Position numbers and translations under genes: made by a program
The notes under the pieces: generated by a model
Told to the model about the DNA's origin: nothing
The model's input: the letters and a program-made list of their open reading frames with translations, nothing else
The model's database searches: none
Assembly (NCBI GenBank): GCA_946544235.1
Contig: CAMNMC010000038.1
Coordinates: 1 to 38,346 of the forward strand
Length of the DNA stretch: 38,346 bases
Direction of reading: 5' to 3'
Source: an uncultured Lachnospiraceae bacterium
GTDB taxonomy: Bacteria; Bacillota; Clostridia; Lachnospirales; Lachnospiraceae
In this document: positions 1 through 8,054 of the stretch, piece by piece
How positions within the stretch are numbered: position 1 is the stretch's first letter
How the letters are laid out: each line of letters begins with the position of its first letter

Positions 1-338
1 GGCTGTCCGAACTGCGGCTGTCCGAATTGAGGCTGGCCGTTCATCATTCCGTCCATATTCATCGGGCCGTTCTGCGGCGGCATCGGCTGGCCAAACTGTG
101 ACTGGTCGAACTGCGGCTGTTCAAATGACGGCTGACCGAATTGTGGCTGTCCAAGCTGTGCTTGTGCAGGCTGTGACTGACCATACTCAGCCTGATCGTT
201 CATCCTTCCACTCTGTGCCTCTGTCTCTTCAACCTTTTGCCCTGCCTGTTCTGTCTGTGATTCCTGTGACTGACCGCAATGGATGCAGAATCTGTCATCA
301 TCATTCAACTCTTTACCACAATATAAACAAAACTTCAT
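1..338 (-). CDS. Zinc-ribbon protein with Gln-rich GQPQFG repeats (3' end outside window)
   Basis: The reading frame starts at the ATG at 338 (GAGAGG ribosome site just upstream) and runs off the window at base 1, so about 112 N-terminal residues are visible. Residues 4-7 (CLYC) and 18-21 (CIHC) form a CxxC...CxxC zinc ribbon of the DZR/zinc_ribbon_2 type. This is followed by a Gln/Glu-rich linker that becomes a low-complexity stretch with repeated GQPQFG or EQPQFD units rich in Gln, Pro, Phe and Met. In related Firmicutes such N-terminal ribbons often precede a membrane or uncharacterised domain, but that part is not visible here, so no function is assigned. The gene has its own promoter at 399-428. 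The opposite-strand open frame over the repeats is a shadow of this gene. Confidence 0.8.
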   Translation of the reverse strand, partial: MKFCLYCGKELNDDDRFCIHCGQSQESQTEQAGQKVEETEAQSGRMNDQAEYGQSQPAQAQLGQPQFGQPSFEQPQFDQSQFGQPMPPQNGPMNMDGMMNGQPQFGQPQFGQ

Positions 339-398
339 AAAAATACCTCTCTGACCATACCACAGATATAAGTCTCCATCTTAAAAAGACATATAATA

Positions 399-428
399 AT
401 TTTACTCTTTTATCTTATTCACTGTCAA
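399..428 (-). promoter_or_regulatory. Promoter of the zinc-ribbon gene
   Basis: On the minus strand a perfect -35 TTGACA (423-428) is separated by 18 bases from TAAAAT (399-404). The predicted leader is about 55 bases long. It lies between rqcH and the zinc-ribbon gene, so the latter need not be read from rqcH. Confidence 0.6.
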
Positions 429-462
429 TTATCTGTTTGATCTAACTGACGTCCAATTCAGG

Positions 463-480
463 CATATATCATATATTAAT
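463..480. repeat. Copy 1 of an 18-bp motif present three times in the window
   Basis: The 18 bases read ATTAATATATGATATATG on the minus strand. The same 18-mer recurs at 26550-26567 and 28562-28579, where it sits directly ahead of start codons. Here it lies between the rqcH stop and the zinc-ribbon promoter. The core is nearly self-complementary (ATATAT-G-ATATAT). No function is known to me. Confidence 0.5.
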
Positions 481-510
481 TGACATATACATCCACTCTT
501 CCATCATCCA

Positions 511-2283
511 TCAATCATCCGTCAGTTGACTGATACCCCTTATATCCGGTTCAGCCATCATCGAGTAATTCGTATGATAGATTACATATCCCGGATTGGC
601 ATGCGGCGGCTTCTTCAGATTTCTTCTTTCAGTGTAATCAATCTCAACCTTTGGCGCATCCTTGCCTGAAGAATAATATGCCGCCAGTCTTGCTGCCTCC
701 TCGTAGGTTCTGTCCGGTATATCCTTTTCATCCTTCTTCTTCACTATTACATGAGAGCCCGGCATCTTCTTGGCATGAAACCACATATCCTCCTTGCCGG
801 ATATTTTAAAGGACAGCTCATCATTCTGAATATTATTTCGACCGACATACATATCATAACCATCGGATGAAATAAAATGCAGCGGCTTCGATCTCTGAAC
901 GAGCTTCGTCTGTCCGTTCTTTTTCTGCCCGGAAAGCTTCATGCTCTTACCCAGCTTTGCATAACCGGTCTGCACAAGCTCAAGCCTTATATCAGCGAGC
1001 TCCTCCTCCGTCTCTGCAAGTGCAAGCTCTGTCTGAACAGATCTTAAGTAATCCAGTTCCGCCTTCGTCTCCTCTATCATTCCCGAAAGGAAATCATAGG
1101 TTCTCTTTTTCTTATTGTATTTAGTATAATATTTTACACTGTTCTCCGACGGCGTCAGCATCTCATCAAGCGGAATGGTTATTTCGTTACCGTCATAATA
1201 GTTCGTGCAGACAAGTTTCTTATCGCCCTTTGATGCACTGTAGCCATATGTATTTATCAGCTCACCGTAAATACGGTATTTTTCTCTGTCCTCGGTGTCA
1301 CTCAGCTGATCCCTCTGAAGATCGTATTTACGCGCCGCTCTCTCAACCGCATTCGAAAGAAGGTGTCTTAAATCAGCAGACCTTGTACTTATTCGATTCT
1401 TTGCTGCCTTAGTCCTGTAGAAGCAATGGATCATTTCGGAAGAGCTGCTGAACTCCCTGCTCTCATCACCCGCATAAAGCTTAAGCGGAAATACCGCAAA
1501 TTCCACCGGATTGTCACTTTCATAATAAATGATCGGCTGATAGTTTCCATCAACAATAATATTTCTGATACCCAGGAAACTATTCCAGATTCTGTTTATC
1601 TCATCACCTGTCAGTTCAGCAACCGGTTTCTTTGATTCCACTCCCGCACGAAGGCATATTTCCTCTGCAACAACAGGTGAGAAACCATTCAGGGAAGTAT
1701 ATACAGCCTTGACCGCTGCCCCCTTCTTAGCGGACAGTGCCGCCCTGAAGCCTTCATCGGTTATCTCCAGCGGATCACTTTTACCTTCAGCCGGCGGATA
1801 TATATACTCTCTTCCCGGAAGCACCTCTCTGACCGAGCTCACATCACTCGGTATTCTCTTAATACTGTCAAGCACCCTGCCATCCTTATCGACAAGGATG
1901 ATATTGCTGTGTCTACCCATGATCTCTGTGATAAGCCGCTTCTCCTCAATATCTCCCATCTCGTTTCTATGCTCGATAACGATCTCAACTATTCTCTCAA
2001 AGGAAGGCTGTCTGATGTCGATTATCCTTCCGTTACCGATATATTTTCTGAGAAGCATACAGAAATTAGGCGCTGTAAGAGGCGCCGTTTTATTTTCATC
2101 TGTTATATAAATAAGCGGCAGTGAGGCATCTGCCGTTATGATAAGCTTCACATTTTCACTGCCCTTTATCGTAAGATAAAGCTCCTGATCATCCGTCTGC
2201 TGTATTTTTGATACTCTTCCGCCAAGCAGTTTGCCGCGAAGCTCTTTAACTATACTGTTTATTGTTATTCCATCGTAAGCCAT
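511..2283 (-). CDS. rqcH: RqcH / FbpA (NFACT family) ribosome quality-control factor
   Basis: The 590-residue protein has the NFACT layout: NFACT-N from residue 1 (MAYDGITINSIVKEL), a central helical and coiled-coil part, and the NFACT-R domain in the last ~100 residues, with DMWFHAKKMPGSHVI at about 499-513. Members (older name: fibronectin-binding protein A-like) bind obstructed 50S subunits carrying peptidyl-tRNA and recruit tRNA-Ala to add C-terminal alanine tails that mark the nascent chain for degradation. Length fits the family. Residues E96-R97 appear to lie where the conserved Asp-Arg pair of NFACT-N is usually found; that is my alignment by eye. GAGG precedes the ATG with seven bases between. 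It is separated from glgA by a terminator, and a TATAAT at 2314-2319 may be its -10. Cytoplasmic. Confidence 0.93.
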   Translation of the reverse strand: MAYDGITINSIVKELRGKLLGGRVSKIQQTDDQELYLTIKGSENVKLIITADASLPLIYITDENKTAPLTAPNFCMLLRKYIGNGRIIDIRQPSFERIVEIVIEHRNEMGDIEEKRLITEIMGRHSNIILVDKDGRVLDSIKRIPSDVSSVREVLPGREYIYPPAEGKSDPLEITDEGFRAALSAKKGAAVKAVYTSLNGFSPVVAEEICLRAGVESKKPVAELTGDEINRIWNSFLGIRNIIVDGNYQPIIYYESDNPVEFAVFPLKLYAGDESREFSSSSEMIHCFYRTKAAKNRISTRSADLRHLLSNAVERAARKYDLQRDQLSDTEDREKYRIYGELINTYGYSASKGDKKLVCTNYYDGNEITIPLDEMLTPSENSVKYYTKYNKKKRTYDFLSGMIEETKAELDYLRSVQTELALAETEEELADIRLELVQTGYAKLGKSMKLSGQKKNGQTKLVQRSKPLHFISSDGYDMYVGRNNIQNDELSFKISGKEDMWFHAKKMPGSHVIVKKKDEKDIPDRTYEEAARLAAYYSSGKDAPKVEIDYTERRNLKKPPHANPGYVIYHTNYSMMAEPDIRGISQLTDD

Positions 2284-2381
2284 TATTAAACCTCATCTAT
2301 CCTGACCATCCGAATTATATCCACCCGGATATTCATCCTGCCATATCGCAGTTATTTAGAAATCGCTATACTGGCATAACA

Positions 2382-2408
2382 AACGCCATCTGTGAAACAG
2401 ACGGCGTT
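2382..2408 (-). terminator. Intrinsic terminator after glgA
   Basis: On the minus strand AACGCCGTCTG pairs with CAGATGGCGTT (one G-U pair) around a five-base loop, followed by TTTGTTATG. On the plus strand the stem has a mismatch where the minus strand has G-U, so the minus direction is the functional one. It lies 23 bases after the glgA stop and separates glgA from rqcH. Confidence 0.75.
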
Positions 2409-2431
2409 GTCATAGTCAAAACTCTTTTATT

Positions 2432-3868
2432 CTACAGTTCATTGTACATCTGCTCATATATCTTAGCAGAAGTATCCCAGCTGTAATTCTGTTCCATAGC
2501 ATGCTTCTGAAGCTCAGCCCATGCATTCTTGTCATCGAAGAATACCTTCTTTGAGTAGTTGATTGTATTCAGAAGATCAAATGCATCATAGTTGGCAAAT
2601 GAGAAGCCTGTACCTGTTCCGTCGTACTCATTGTATGGTATAACAGTATCCTTCAGACCGCCTGTTTCTCTGACGATCGGAAGTGTACCATAACGGAGAG
2701 CCATAAGCTGTGTAAGTCCGCAAGGCTCAAACCTTGAAGGAACAAGCATCGAATCGCAGGATGCATATATCCTGTGAGACAGATCATCACTGAAATAAAT
2801 ATTTGCAGATATTTTTGCAGGATGTATGCCCTGATAATATCTGAACATATCCTCATAACGTCTGTCGCCGGTTCCGAGAACCACAAGCTGTGTACCATCG
2901 GTCATGATATCATTCATGATGCGGTCGATAAGGTCGAGACCCTTCTGGTCGGTAAGTCTTGATACAAGACCTATCATGTAAGCATTCGGATCCTCCGGAA
3001 GACCAAGCTCTCTCTGAAGAGCAAGCTTATTTGTAACCTTATCGGTCTTATAATTATCTATATTATAGTTCTTAAATATCTTTCTGTCCGTATTCGGATC
3101 CCATACCTGATAATCGATACCGTTAACGATACCCCAGAGAGACTGCCATCTTGCTCTGAGAAGTCCGTCAAGTCCTTCGCCGTAATATGGTGTCTGAATC
3201 TCCTGAGCATAGGTATTTGAAACTGTCGATATCTTGTCTGCATAAACAAGACCGCCCTTGAGCATACTGCCGTCCTTGTCTATCTCAAGCTTATCAGGTG
3301 TGAAGAGATAGCCCGGAAGTCCGGTGTATTCCATAAGTGTCTTGATATCCCATCTTCCCTGGAACTGAAGGTTATGAATAGTCATAACCGACTTCATGTT
3401 GCTGTAAAAAGGATTGCTGGCAAACAGTGTCTTAAGATATACAGGAACCATTCCTGACTGCCAGTCATGACAGTGAACGATATCCGGCTGGAAACCTACA
3501 CTAGGAAGGATTGACAGAGCAGCTTTGCTGAAATAGCAGAACTTCTCGATGTCCCACTTTGTATCGCCATAAATATTAAAGCCATTGAAATAATACTCAT
3601 TGTCGATAAAATATACCGGAACTCCTTCATACTCCAGATACATTACTCCGACATACTGCTGCTTCCAGCCGATGTCCATCTGGAAATGAGTGATATATTT
3701 CATCTTACTCCTGTATTTTTCAGGAAGACACATATAATTTGGCATGATGATCCTGACATCATACTCTTTTCTATTAAACTTCTTAGGAAGCGTTCCAACA
3801 ACGTCGGCGAGACCTCCTGTTTTGATAAAAGGAACACATTCAGAAGCAATATAAGCTATTCTTTTCAT
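2432..3868 (-). CDS. glgA: Glycogen synthase (ADP-glucose type, GT5)
   Basis: Transfers glucose from ADP-glucose to the growing alpha-1,4-glucan chain in glycogen synthesis. The N-terminal KTGGL motif (residues 16-20, ADP-glucose binding) and the C-terminal SRFEPCGLTQL block, with the catalytic Glu and phosphate-binding loop, are both present. The 478-residue length is normal. I start it at the ATG at 3868: GGAGGG at 3875-3880 lies six bases upstream, whereas the in-frame TTG two codons earlier abuts that ribosome site. It has its own strong promoter at 3978-4006, a ~105-base leader with an ATGTCA-TGACAT dyad (3905-3918), and its own terminator, so it is monocistronic. No other glg genes are in the window. 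Confidence 0.95.
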   Translation of the reverse strand: MKRIAYIASECVPFIKTGGLADVVGTLPKKFNRKEYDVRIIMPNYMCLPEKYRSKMKYITHFQMDIGWKQQYVGVMYLEYEGVPVYFIDNEYYFNGFNIYGDTKWDIEKFCYFSKAALSILPSVGFQPDIVHCHDWQSGMVPVYLKTLFASNPFYSNMKSVMTIHNLQFQGRWDIKTLMEYTGLPGYLFTPDKLEIDKDGSMLKGGLVYADKISTVSNTYAQEIQTPYYGEGLDGLLRARWQSLWGIVNGIDYQVWDPNTDRKIFKNYNIDNYKTDKVTNKLALQRELGLPEDPNAYMIGLVSRLTDQKGLDLIDRIMNDIMTDGTQLVVLGTGDRRYEDMFRYYQGIHPAKISANIYFSDDLSHRIYASCDSMLVPSRFEPCGLTQLMALRYGTLPIVRETGGLKDTVIPYNEYDGTGTGFSFANYDAFDLLNTINYSKKVFFDDKNAWAELQKHAMEQNYSWDTSAKIYEQMYNEL

Positions 3869-3977
3869 TTGCAACCCTCCAGGTTTTATTGTGGTTTTTT
3901 CTCCATGTCAAATGACATAAACAGTACTTGTTTCCCCAAACAATTCTGTTCAAAATACATTTTAACCCAACATATCT

Positions 3978-4006
3978 ATTATAGCATAATCACGTTTTTT
4001 CTTCAA
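3978..4006 (-). promoter_or_regulatory. Promoter of glgA
   Basis: The minus strand has TTGAAG (4001-4006), a 17-base spacer and TATAAT (3978-3983) preceded by TGC, giving an extended -10. It begins just seven bases after the stop of the upstream kinase-like gene. A dyad ATGTCA-AA-TGACAT at 3905-3918 in the leader could be an operator or a small hairpin. Confidence 0.75.
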
Positions 4007-4012
4007 CGGAAA

Positions 4013-4651
4013 CTATAGTACTTCACCATATCTGCAATTAATGAATTTCTTGATCTCTTCAACGCAGCCGCTGATGCCGAAACGTTCCGTACTGAGGGAA
4101 ATATCATAGTATCTGGCATTCTTCCAGTCATGTCCTGTGTAATATTTGTAATAATCCGCTCTGTGCCTGTCACGGCTGTTTATGTAAGAGATCAGCTCCT
4201 TCTCAGGCATATCATGAACATAGGAGATCCTTCTCGCACGATACTCGATCGACGCATGGATAAATACACTTACGGTATCATCCCTGTCCTTAAGGATATA
4301 ATTTGAACATCTTCCTACGATAACGCACGGCTCTTTATCGGCAAGCGCTCTGATGATCTCAGACTGATATTCGAAAAGATCCTTCATAGAGAGAAAATCA
4401 TCACTTTCCTTTGGTAGCTCCTCTCCCTCATGGCCTGCATACTGAACCTTTGCAACATTAAAAAGAGAGGTACCCTTGATCCTGTCATCATGGGCAACAT
4501 GATTGTCTCTCATATTCTTACTGTCAGAAACAAGCTGGAACATCTCGCTGTCGTAGCAGTTGATACCAAGTTCCTCGGCAAGCCTTTTGCCAACCTTAAG
4601 CCCACCCGAACCATGTTCTCTGGCGATAGTAATGATAACCTTCTTCTTCAT
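4013..4651 (-). CDS. Cytidylate kinase-like family protein
   Basis: 212 residues of the cytidylate-kinase-like family (AAA_26 type). The N-terminal nucleotide-binding loop reads TIAREHGSGGLKVGKRLAEE, where the canonical GxxGxGKS/T loop is altered. Later blocks include PCVIVGRCSNYIL and an Arg-rich lid (YRARRISYVHDM, NSRDRHRADYYKYYTGHDW). The family resembles Cmk, but many members are paralogues of unknown substrate, so CMP kinase activity is inferred only. GGGAGG lies five bases before the ATG. It starts 12 bases after the racemase stop and is probably co-transcribed with it. Cytoplasmic. Confidence 0.85.
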   Translation of the reverse strand: MKKKVIITIAREHGSGGLKVGKRLAEELGINCYDSEMFQLVSDSKNMRDNHVAHDDRIKGTSLFNVAKVQYAGHEGEELPKESDDFLSMKDLFEYQSEIIRALADKEPCVIVGRCSNYILKDRDDTVSVFIHASIEYRARRISYVHDMPEKELISYINSRDRHRADYYKYYTGHDWKNARYYDISLSTERFGISGCVEEIKKFINCRYGEVL

Positions 4652-4663
4652 AGAAACCTCCCT

Positions 4664-5368
4664 CTACATCAGATACTTAGCTCCGCATTTCTCAATGCAG
4701 GCTCTCGTCAGAACATTCAGTGCATCAATATAATAATCTCCGCCCAGTTCATAATTTACATTGAAAACCGAAAGCTCGGTGCAGGCAAGAATAACAGCCT
4801 CACAGCCACGGTCTCTGAGAGGTGCAACCACCTCCATAAATTTATGCCTGTCGCCCTTCTCACCGGCTTTGATCTCGTCATAAATGATGGACATAACCTT
4901 CTTCTGACCTTCTTCATCCGGATAAACAGTTTCGATACCGTGAGTCCTGAGAGCCCTTCCGTACATATCATTCTGAACTGTTCCGTCAGTAGCCATTACC
5001 CCAACCTTCTTAACATGACGAGCCGCTGCATAAGCAGCTGTCTCCTCGATCATATTTATGAAACCGCCGTCAGTCAGTTCATTAAACTTATCCGCAAAGA
5101 AGTGACAGGTGTTGCATGGAACTGCAAAATATTCGCAGCCTGCGCCCTTAAGCATCTCTATATCCTTCTTCAGAATATCCCAGAGATAATCCTGCTTTCC
5201 GCAGAGTATGCATTCCGTCCTGTCCGGTATTGTTGCATGCGAGAAGATCACGATATCCAGGTGATCCCTGTCTCCCGAAACCGCAGTTTTCTCGATGATC
5301 TTTTTATATAATATTTCCGTTGCCTCGGGACCCATACCCCCGAGTATTCCAAGCATTTTTCTGTCCAT
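4664..5368 (-). CDS. Aspartate/glutamate racemase family protein
   Basis: 234 residues from the ATG at 5368, chosen because the family begins with a short strand and GILGGMGPEAT (here residues 7-17); a start ten codons upstream lacks a ribosome site. The two catalytic cysteines sit in VPCNTCHFF (C85) and ILACTELS (C196), the hallmark of cofactor-independent Asp/Glu racemases. Family members interconvert L- and D-aspartate or glutamate, or act on related substrates. A D-Asp role is attractive because a MurE-like ligase and an ATP-grasp ligase are encoded 1.1-3.9 kb upstream, and in lactobacilli and enterococci racemase, murE and D-Asp ligase genes are associated. This functional link is inference. 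Promoter at 5499-5527. Confidence 0.88.
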   Translation of the reverse strand: MDRKMLGILGGMGPEATEILYKKIIEKTAVSGDRDHLDIVIFSHATIPDRTECILCGKQDYLWDILKKDIEMLKGAGCEYFAVPCNTCHFFADKFNELTDGGFINMIEETAAYAAARHVKKVGVMATDGTVQNDMYGRALRTHGIETVYPDEEGQKKVMSIIYDEIKAGEKGDRHKFMEVVAPLRDRGCEAVILACTELSVFNVNYELGGDYYIDALNVLTRACIEKCGAKYLM

Positions 5369-5498
5369 GGTTCCTGTTCCGTTATAATAAATTGACATAT
5401 GATGAAAAAGCCCATATGTCTATATGTTTCTCTCGAAGAATTATTGATATTTATATCCCTGTTCTTAAAGCTCGACAACTCTTCAGATTCACATAATC

Positions 5499-5527
5499 AT
5501 AATATCATAATTTTTCAAATATAACAA
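5499..5527 (-). promoter_or_regulatory. Promoter ahead of the racemase-kinase pair
   Basis: Minus strand TTGTTA (5522-5527), 17-base spacer, TATTAT (5499-5504) preceded by TGA (extended -10). The leader to the racemase start would be about 125 bases. The 5399-5498 stretch holds no gene I can support. Confidence 0.55.
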
Positions 5528-5537
5528 ATCCAACAAG

Positions 5538-5816
5538 CTAAAAATTGATAATAAATGTCTCTTCTCTGCTATGATTATTCCCGAAACAATGCTCGTCATA
5601 ATAATCGTCATGCTTAACGTATTTTCTGCCCTTATATCTGCCCAGTTCTCCCTGACTGTCCGGAGCATTCTGATACAGTTTTTTCATGATGCCGGCCGCA
5701 GGCACAGCCGCATGAACCGCATACGGAAGCTTACTCTTCTCATAAACCTCTGCCGCCCTGTCTAAGCTGTATGAAGAAAAGGTTGTGATCACTTTTACGG
5801 GTATTCCACGTCTCAT
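5538..5816 (-). CDS. Hypothetical protein, 92 residues, possibly part of a broken gene
   Basis: An open frame of 92 residues with protein-like composition (MRRGIPVKVITTFSS..., VHAAVPAAGIMKKLYQN..., ending in a charged, aromatic tail). I do not recognise the family. Its ATG lies inside the truncated radical SAM frame in another phase, and the ribosome site (GGAAAG, about 16 bases away) is poor. The most economical reading is that this is the 3' remnant of a gene joined out of frame to the radical SAM 5' remnant, but it could be a small independent gene. No signal peptide or membrane segment is evident. Confidence 0.4.
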   Translation of the reverse strand: MRRGIPVKVITTFSSYSLDRAAEVYEKSKLPYAVHAAVPAAGIMKKLYQNAPDSQGELGRYKGRKYVKHDDYYDEHCFGNNHSREETFIINF

Positions 5817-5916
5817 GAGTCATAAGCTTTCCGGTCTTTTTCGCAAAACAATAACTGCATGACGCCTGACACGCCATGGTCGGAAGTATCATGAAGTTAG
5901 TTATTCTCAAATACAT
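5740..5916 (-). pseudogene. Truncated radical SAM protein, N-terminal fragment
   Basis: The frame begins at the ATG at 5916, four bases after the cytidine deaminase stop. It reads MYLRITNFMILPTMACQASC and continues SYCFAKKTGKLM. C-QAS-C-SY-C is the CxxxCxxC [4Fe-4S] motif of radical SAM enzymes, and the preceding ILPTMAC context resembles peptide-maturase-type members. Intact enzymes have 350-450 residues; this frame ends after 58 codons and shows no radical SAM similarity after about residue 37, so barrel and SPASM regions are absent. It looks like a deletion remnant that would be translated by coupling to cdd. Confidence 0.6.
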
Positions 5917-5920
5917 ATTT

Positions 5921-6313
5921 CTAATCAATCCACCACTCAGGAGTAATATTCCCAAGCCTGATGGTCCGTCCTGTACTATAATCAGCCATTATCTCAATAT
6001 CATGATATCTTCCCGGCATGAGCTGAACCATAAGCTCTCTGCAGGCTCCACACGGAGCGCCCTTGCCGCTTGGCGAGATACAGAGAACCTTGTCGATCTC
6101 ATATTCTCCATTAGTTATCATATTAAATATTGCATTTCTTTCTGCGCATATTCCAAGTGTTGAGCATGTGTCGATGCACACTCCGGTGTATATTTTTCCC
6201 GATTTTGAAAGCACCGCTGCCGATACCTCTCCGCAGGTCACATAGTCTGAGATTACCTTTGCTCCGAGTACCTTTTCTGCCGCCTCATGCATTTCTATCC
6301 ATATCTTGTCCAT
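5921..6313 (-). CDS. cdd: Cytidine deaminase
   Basis: 130 residues, the usual length for the small tetrameric type. The zinc site is complete: C56-A-E58 (ICAERNAI) and P87-C88-G-A-C91 (APCGACRE), with E58 as proton shuttle. It would deaminate (deoxy)cytidine to (deoxy)uridine in pyrimidine salvage; blasticidin-deaminase-like members share the motifs, so specificity is not proven. GGAGG lies upstream of the ATG at 6313 and a TTGACC-17-CATAAT promoter at 6391-6419. The truncated radical SAM frame follows within four bases. Confidence 0.9.
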   Translation of the reverse strand: MDKIWIEMHEAAEKVLGAKVISDYVTCGEVSAAVLSKSGKIYTGVCIDTCSTLGICAERNAIFNMITNGEYEIDKVLCISPSGKGAPCGACRELMVQLMPGRYHDIEIMADYSTGRTIRLGNITPEWWID

Positions 6314-6390
6314 TATATATTTCCTCCATTTAATCTTTTATTCATCTTTTTAACATTTGTTATATTTCTGTCTTTTTATACTATGTTATC

Positions 6391-6419
6391 ATTATGACGG
6401 TATATTTATTATAGGTCAA
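6391..6419 (-). promoter_or_regulatory. Promoter of cdd
   Basis: Minus strand TTGACC (6414-6419), exactly 17 bases, CATAAT (6391-6396). It starts directly after the murE-side terminator, so cdd forms a separate transcription unit from murE. Confidence 0.65.
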
Positions 6420-6433
6420 CTCAAATTCAAGAA

Positions 6434-6462
6434 AACAGGCAGAAACCCGGTTTCTGCCTGTT
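6434..6462. terminator. Strong intrinsic terminator after the murE-like gene
   Basis: AACAGGCAGAAAC pairs perfectly with GTTTCTGCCTGTT (13 bp) around a three-base loop. The minus strand continues TTTTCTTG after the stem and the plus strand has eight T, so it can work in both directions; the genes here require the minus direction. Confidence 0.9.
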
Positions 6463-6478
6463 TTTTTTATATTACTGT

Positions 6479-7981
6479 TTACTTATTTGCGGCGTCATAC
6501 TCCACCATGAAATTCTTAACGTAATCCGCATCGGAGGTACACTCGATATACTCTCTTCCGATCTTCTGTCTGGTCTCATCACCCTTGCCTGTGATCAAAA
6601 GTATAGTTGGCTCTGTGCACTCGAATATAGCCTTATGGATGGCCTCTCCTCTGTCCTCTATCATCTCATAAGGACAGTTACCTGCAGCCTCAACATACTG
6701 TGCGATATCCTTCGATATCTGCTCCACCGGCTCCTCTCCCGGATCCTCGGCTACAAGATAAATCTTGTCTGAGTATTTCCCTGCGAGAGTTCCGATATCA
6801 CGACGTCTGAGATATGACTTATATCCCGGACATCCGAATATTGTTACAACCTTCCTTCCCGGATATTCCTTGAAGGTCGACTCATAAAGTCTCTCAAACG
6901 AAAGCTTGTTATGCGCATAATCTACTATCGCATAAACCTTGTCGTCCGCCGTCTTGAAGAGCTCCATACGTCCCTTTGAACGCGCCTTCTTTAAGCCCTC
7001 GTATATATATTCTTCTGGAACATTATAAGCATTTGCAACGCAGATGGCAGCAAGTGCGTTCTGAACATTAAACAGTCCCGGCATCGTCAGCTCAAACTCT
7101 CTGTCAAAGCGGTCACATCTGACCTTGAAGAAGATTGAATCGCCGACCTTTCTTATATCATAACCATAAATATCACAATCAGGCTGAGTACCGAAGGTAT
7201 AAACCTCTTCCGCATCCTTTGACGCTTCCCTGATCCTGTCAAAATGCTCCGTATCAGGGCAGATATAAGCCTTCTTAACCTGCTTAAAGAACTTAAGCTT
7301 AGATGTGAAATAATCCTCAAAATCCGGATGCTCTATCTCACTGATGTGATCCTCGGAAATATTCATGAAAACACCGACATCAAACTTAACAAGATTAACT
7401 CTGTCATATTTCAGTGCCTGTGATGAAACCTCCATGGTAAAATAATCTATTCCCGACTTAACCGCATTATTGAAATGCGAGAAAAGTTCGATTGATTCAG
7501 GCGTTGTGATATGTGATTCATAATTCATTACTCCGTCATATGTATCTATTGATGAAGCAATCGCCGTCTCCTTCTTGCCCAGAGACTCCTGATACATATC
7601 AATGATTGTCTTAAAATAATACGCCGTTGTAGACTTGCCCTTGGTTCCCGTAAGACCGGTCAGGTTAAACTTCGAAACCGGATCATCATAGAAAAGGATT
7701 GCCAGATACGGCATGGCCTTTCTGATATCACTTACGATAATATGAGGTGCTTTTGCGGCTGGATACTCTGTCTCACTGATATAAACTGTTGCGCCCTTCT
7801 CTATCGCAGAGTGCAAATATTCCTCCTTAAAAGCTGCTCCTTTACAGACAAACAGTGTCCCCGGTACGGCTTCCTTCGAATCATATGTCAGCCCCTCAAC
7901 AAGGCTCTCCTCCTCACAATTATCCGAAATATAAAGCCCTGCTTCTTTGATTGATTCAATATATTCTTTTATACTATGCAT
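6479..7981 (-). CDS. MurE-like Mur ligase (UDP-MurNAc-tripeptide synthetase family), divergent
   Basis: 500 residues with the three Mur ligase domains. ATP loop TGTKGKSTT is at 111-119, TTPES at 159-163, MEVSSQAL at 183-190, the expected carbamylated Lys in FTSKLKFF (K228), GRME at 337-340 and DYAHN at 354-358. This is MurE rather than MurC, D or F. The motif that reads the third amino acid, normally DNPR (meso-DAP) or DNP-x, is replaced by EDPG at 412-415, so the acceptor amino acid is uncertain. It may be a second MurE-type enzyme rather than the housekeeping one. It lies 73 bases downstream of the ATP-grasp ligase gene, with a GC-rich hairpin between, and ends at a strong terminator. Cytoplasmic. 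Confidence 0.85.
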   Translation of the reverse strand: MHSIKEYIESIKEAGLYISDNCEEESLVEGLTYDSKEAVPGTLFVCKGAAFKEEYLHSAIEKGATVYISETEYPAAKAPHIIVSDIRKAMPYLAILFYDDPVSKFNLTGLTGTKGKSTTAYYFKTIIDMYQESLGKKETAIASSIDTYDGVMNYESHITTPESIELFSHFNNAVKSGIDYFTMEVSSQALKYDRVNLVKFDVGVFMNISEDHISEIEHPDFEDYFTSKLKFFKQVKKAYICPDTEHFDRIREASKDAEEVYTFGTQPDCDIYGYDIRKVGDSIFFKVRCDRFDREFELTMPGLFNVQNALAAICVANAYNVPEEYIYEGLKKARSKGRMELFKTADDKVYAIVDYAHNKLSFERLYESTFKEYPGRKVVTIFGCPGYKSYLRRRDIGTLAGKYSDKIYLVAEDPGEEPVEQISKDIAQYVEAAGNCPYEMIEDRGEAIHKAIFECTEPTILLITGKGDETRQKIGREYIECTSDADYVKNFMVEYDAANK

Positions 7982-8018
7982 AATATGCTCCTATATCTAT
8001 ATATTCTATCCATAAACA

Positions 8019-8038
8019 GCCGGGCAGTGCTGCCCGGC
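8019..8038 (-). promoter_or_regulatory. GC-rich hairpin between the ATP-grasp and murE-like genes
   Basis: GCCGGGCAG and CTGCCCGGC form a perfect 9-bp stem with a two-base centre. On the minus strand it is followed by TGTTTATGG, a poor U tract. It could be a partial terminator or an mRNA-processing or stability element that sets the ratio of the two ligases. Confidence 0.55.
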
Positions 8039-8054
8039 GTCCGCTTATAACCAT

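Noticed and set aside
98..340. Plus-strand open frame over the start of the window
   Set aside because: It is antisense to the Gln-rich repeats of the zinc-ribbon gene, which has the ribosome site, promoter and CxxC motifs.
4430..5311. Long plus-strand frame of 293 codons
   Set aside because: It lies opposite the kinase-like and racemase genes, which have clear family motifs; its translation resembles no protein.
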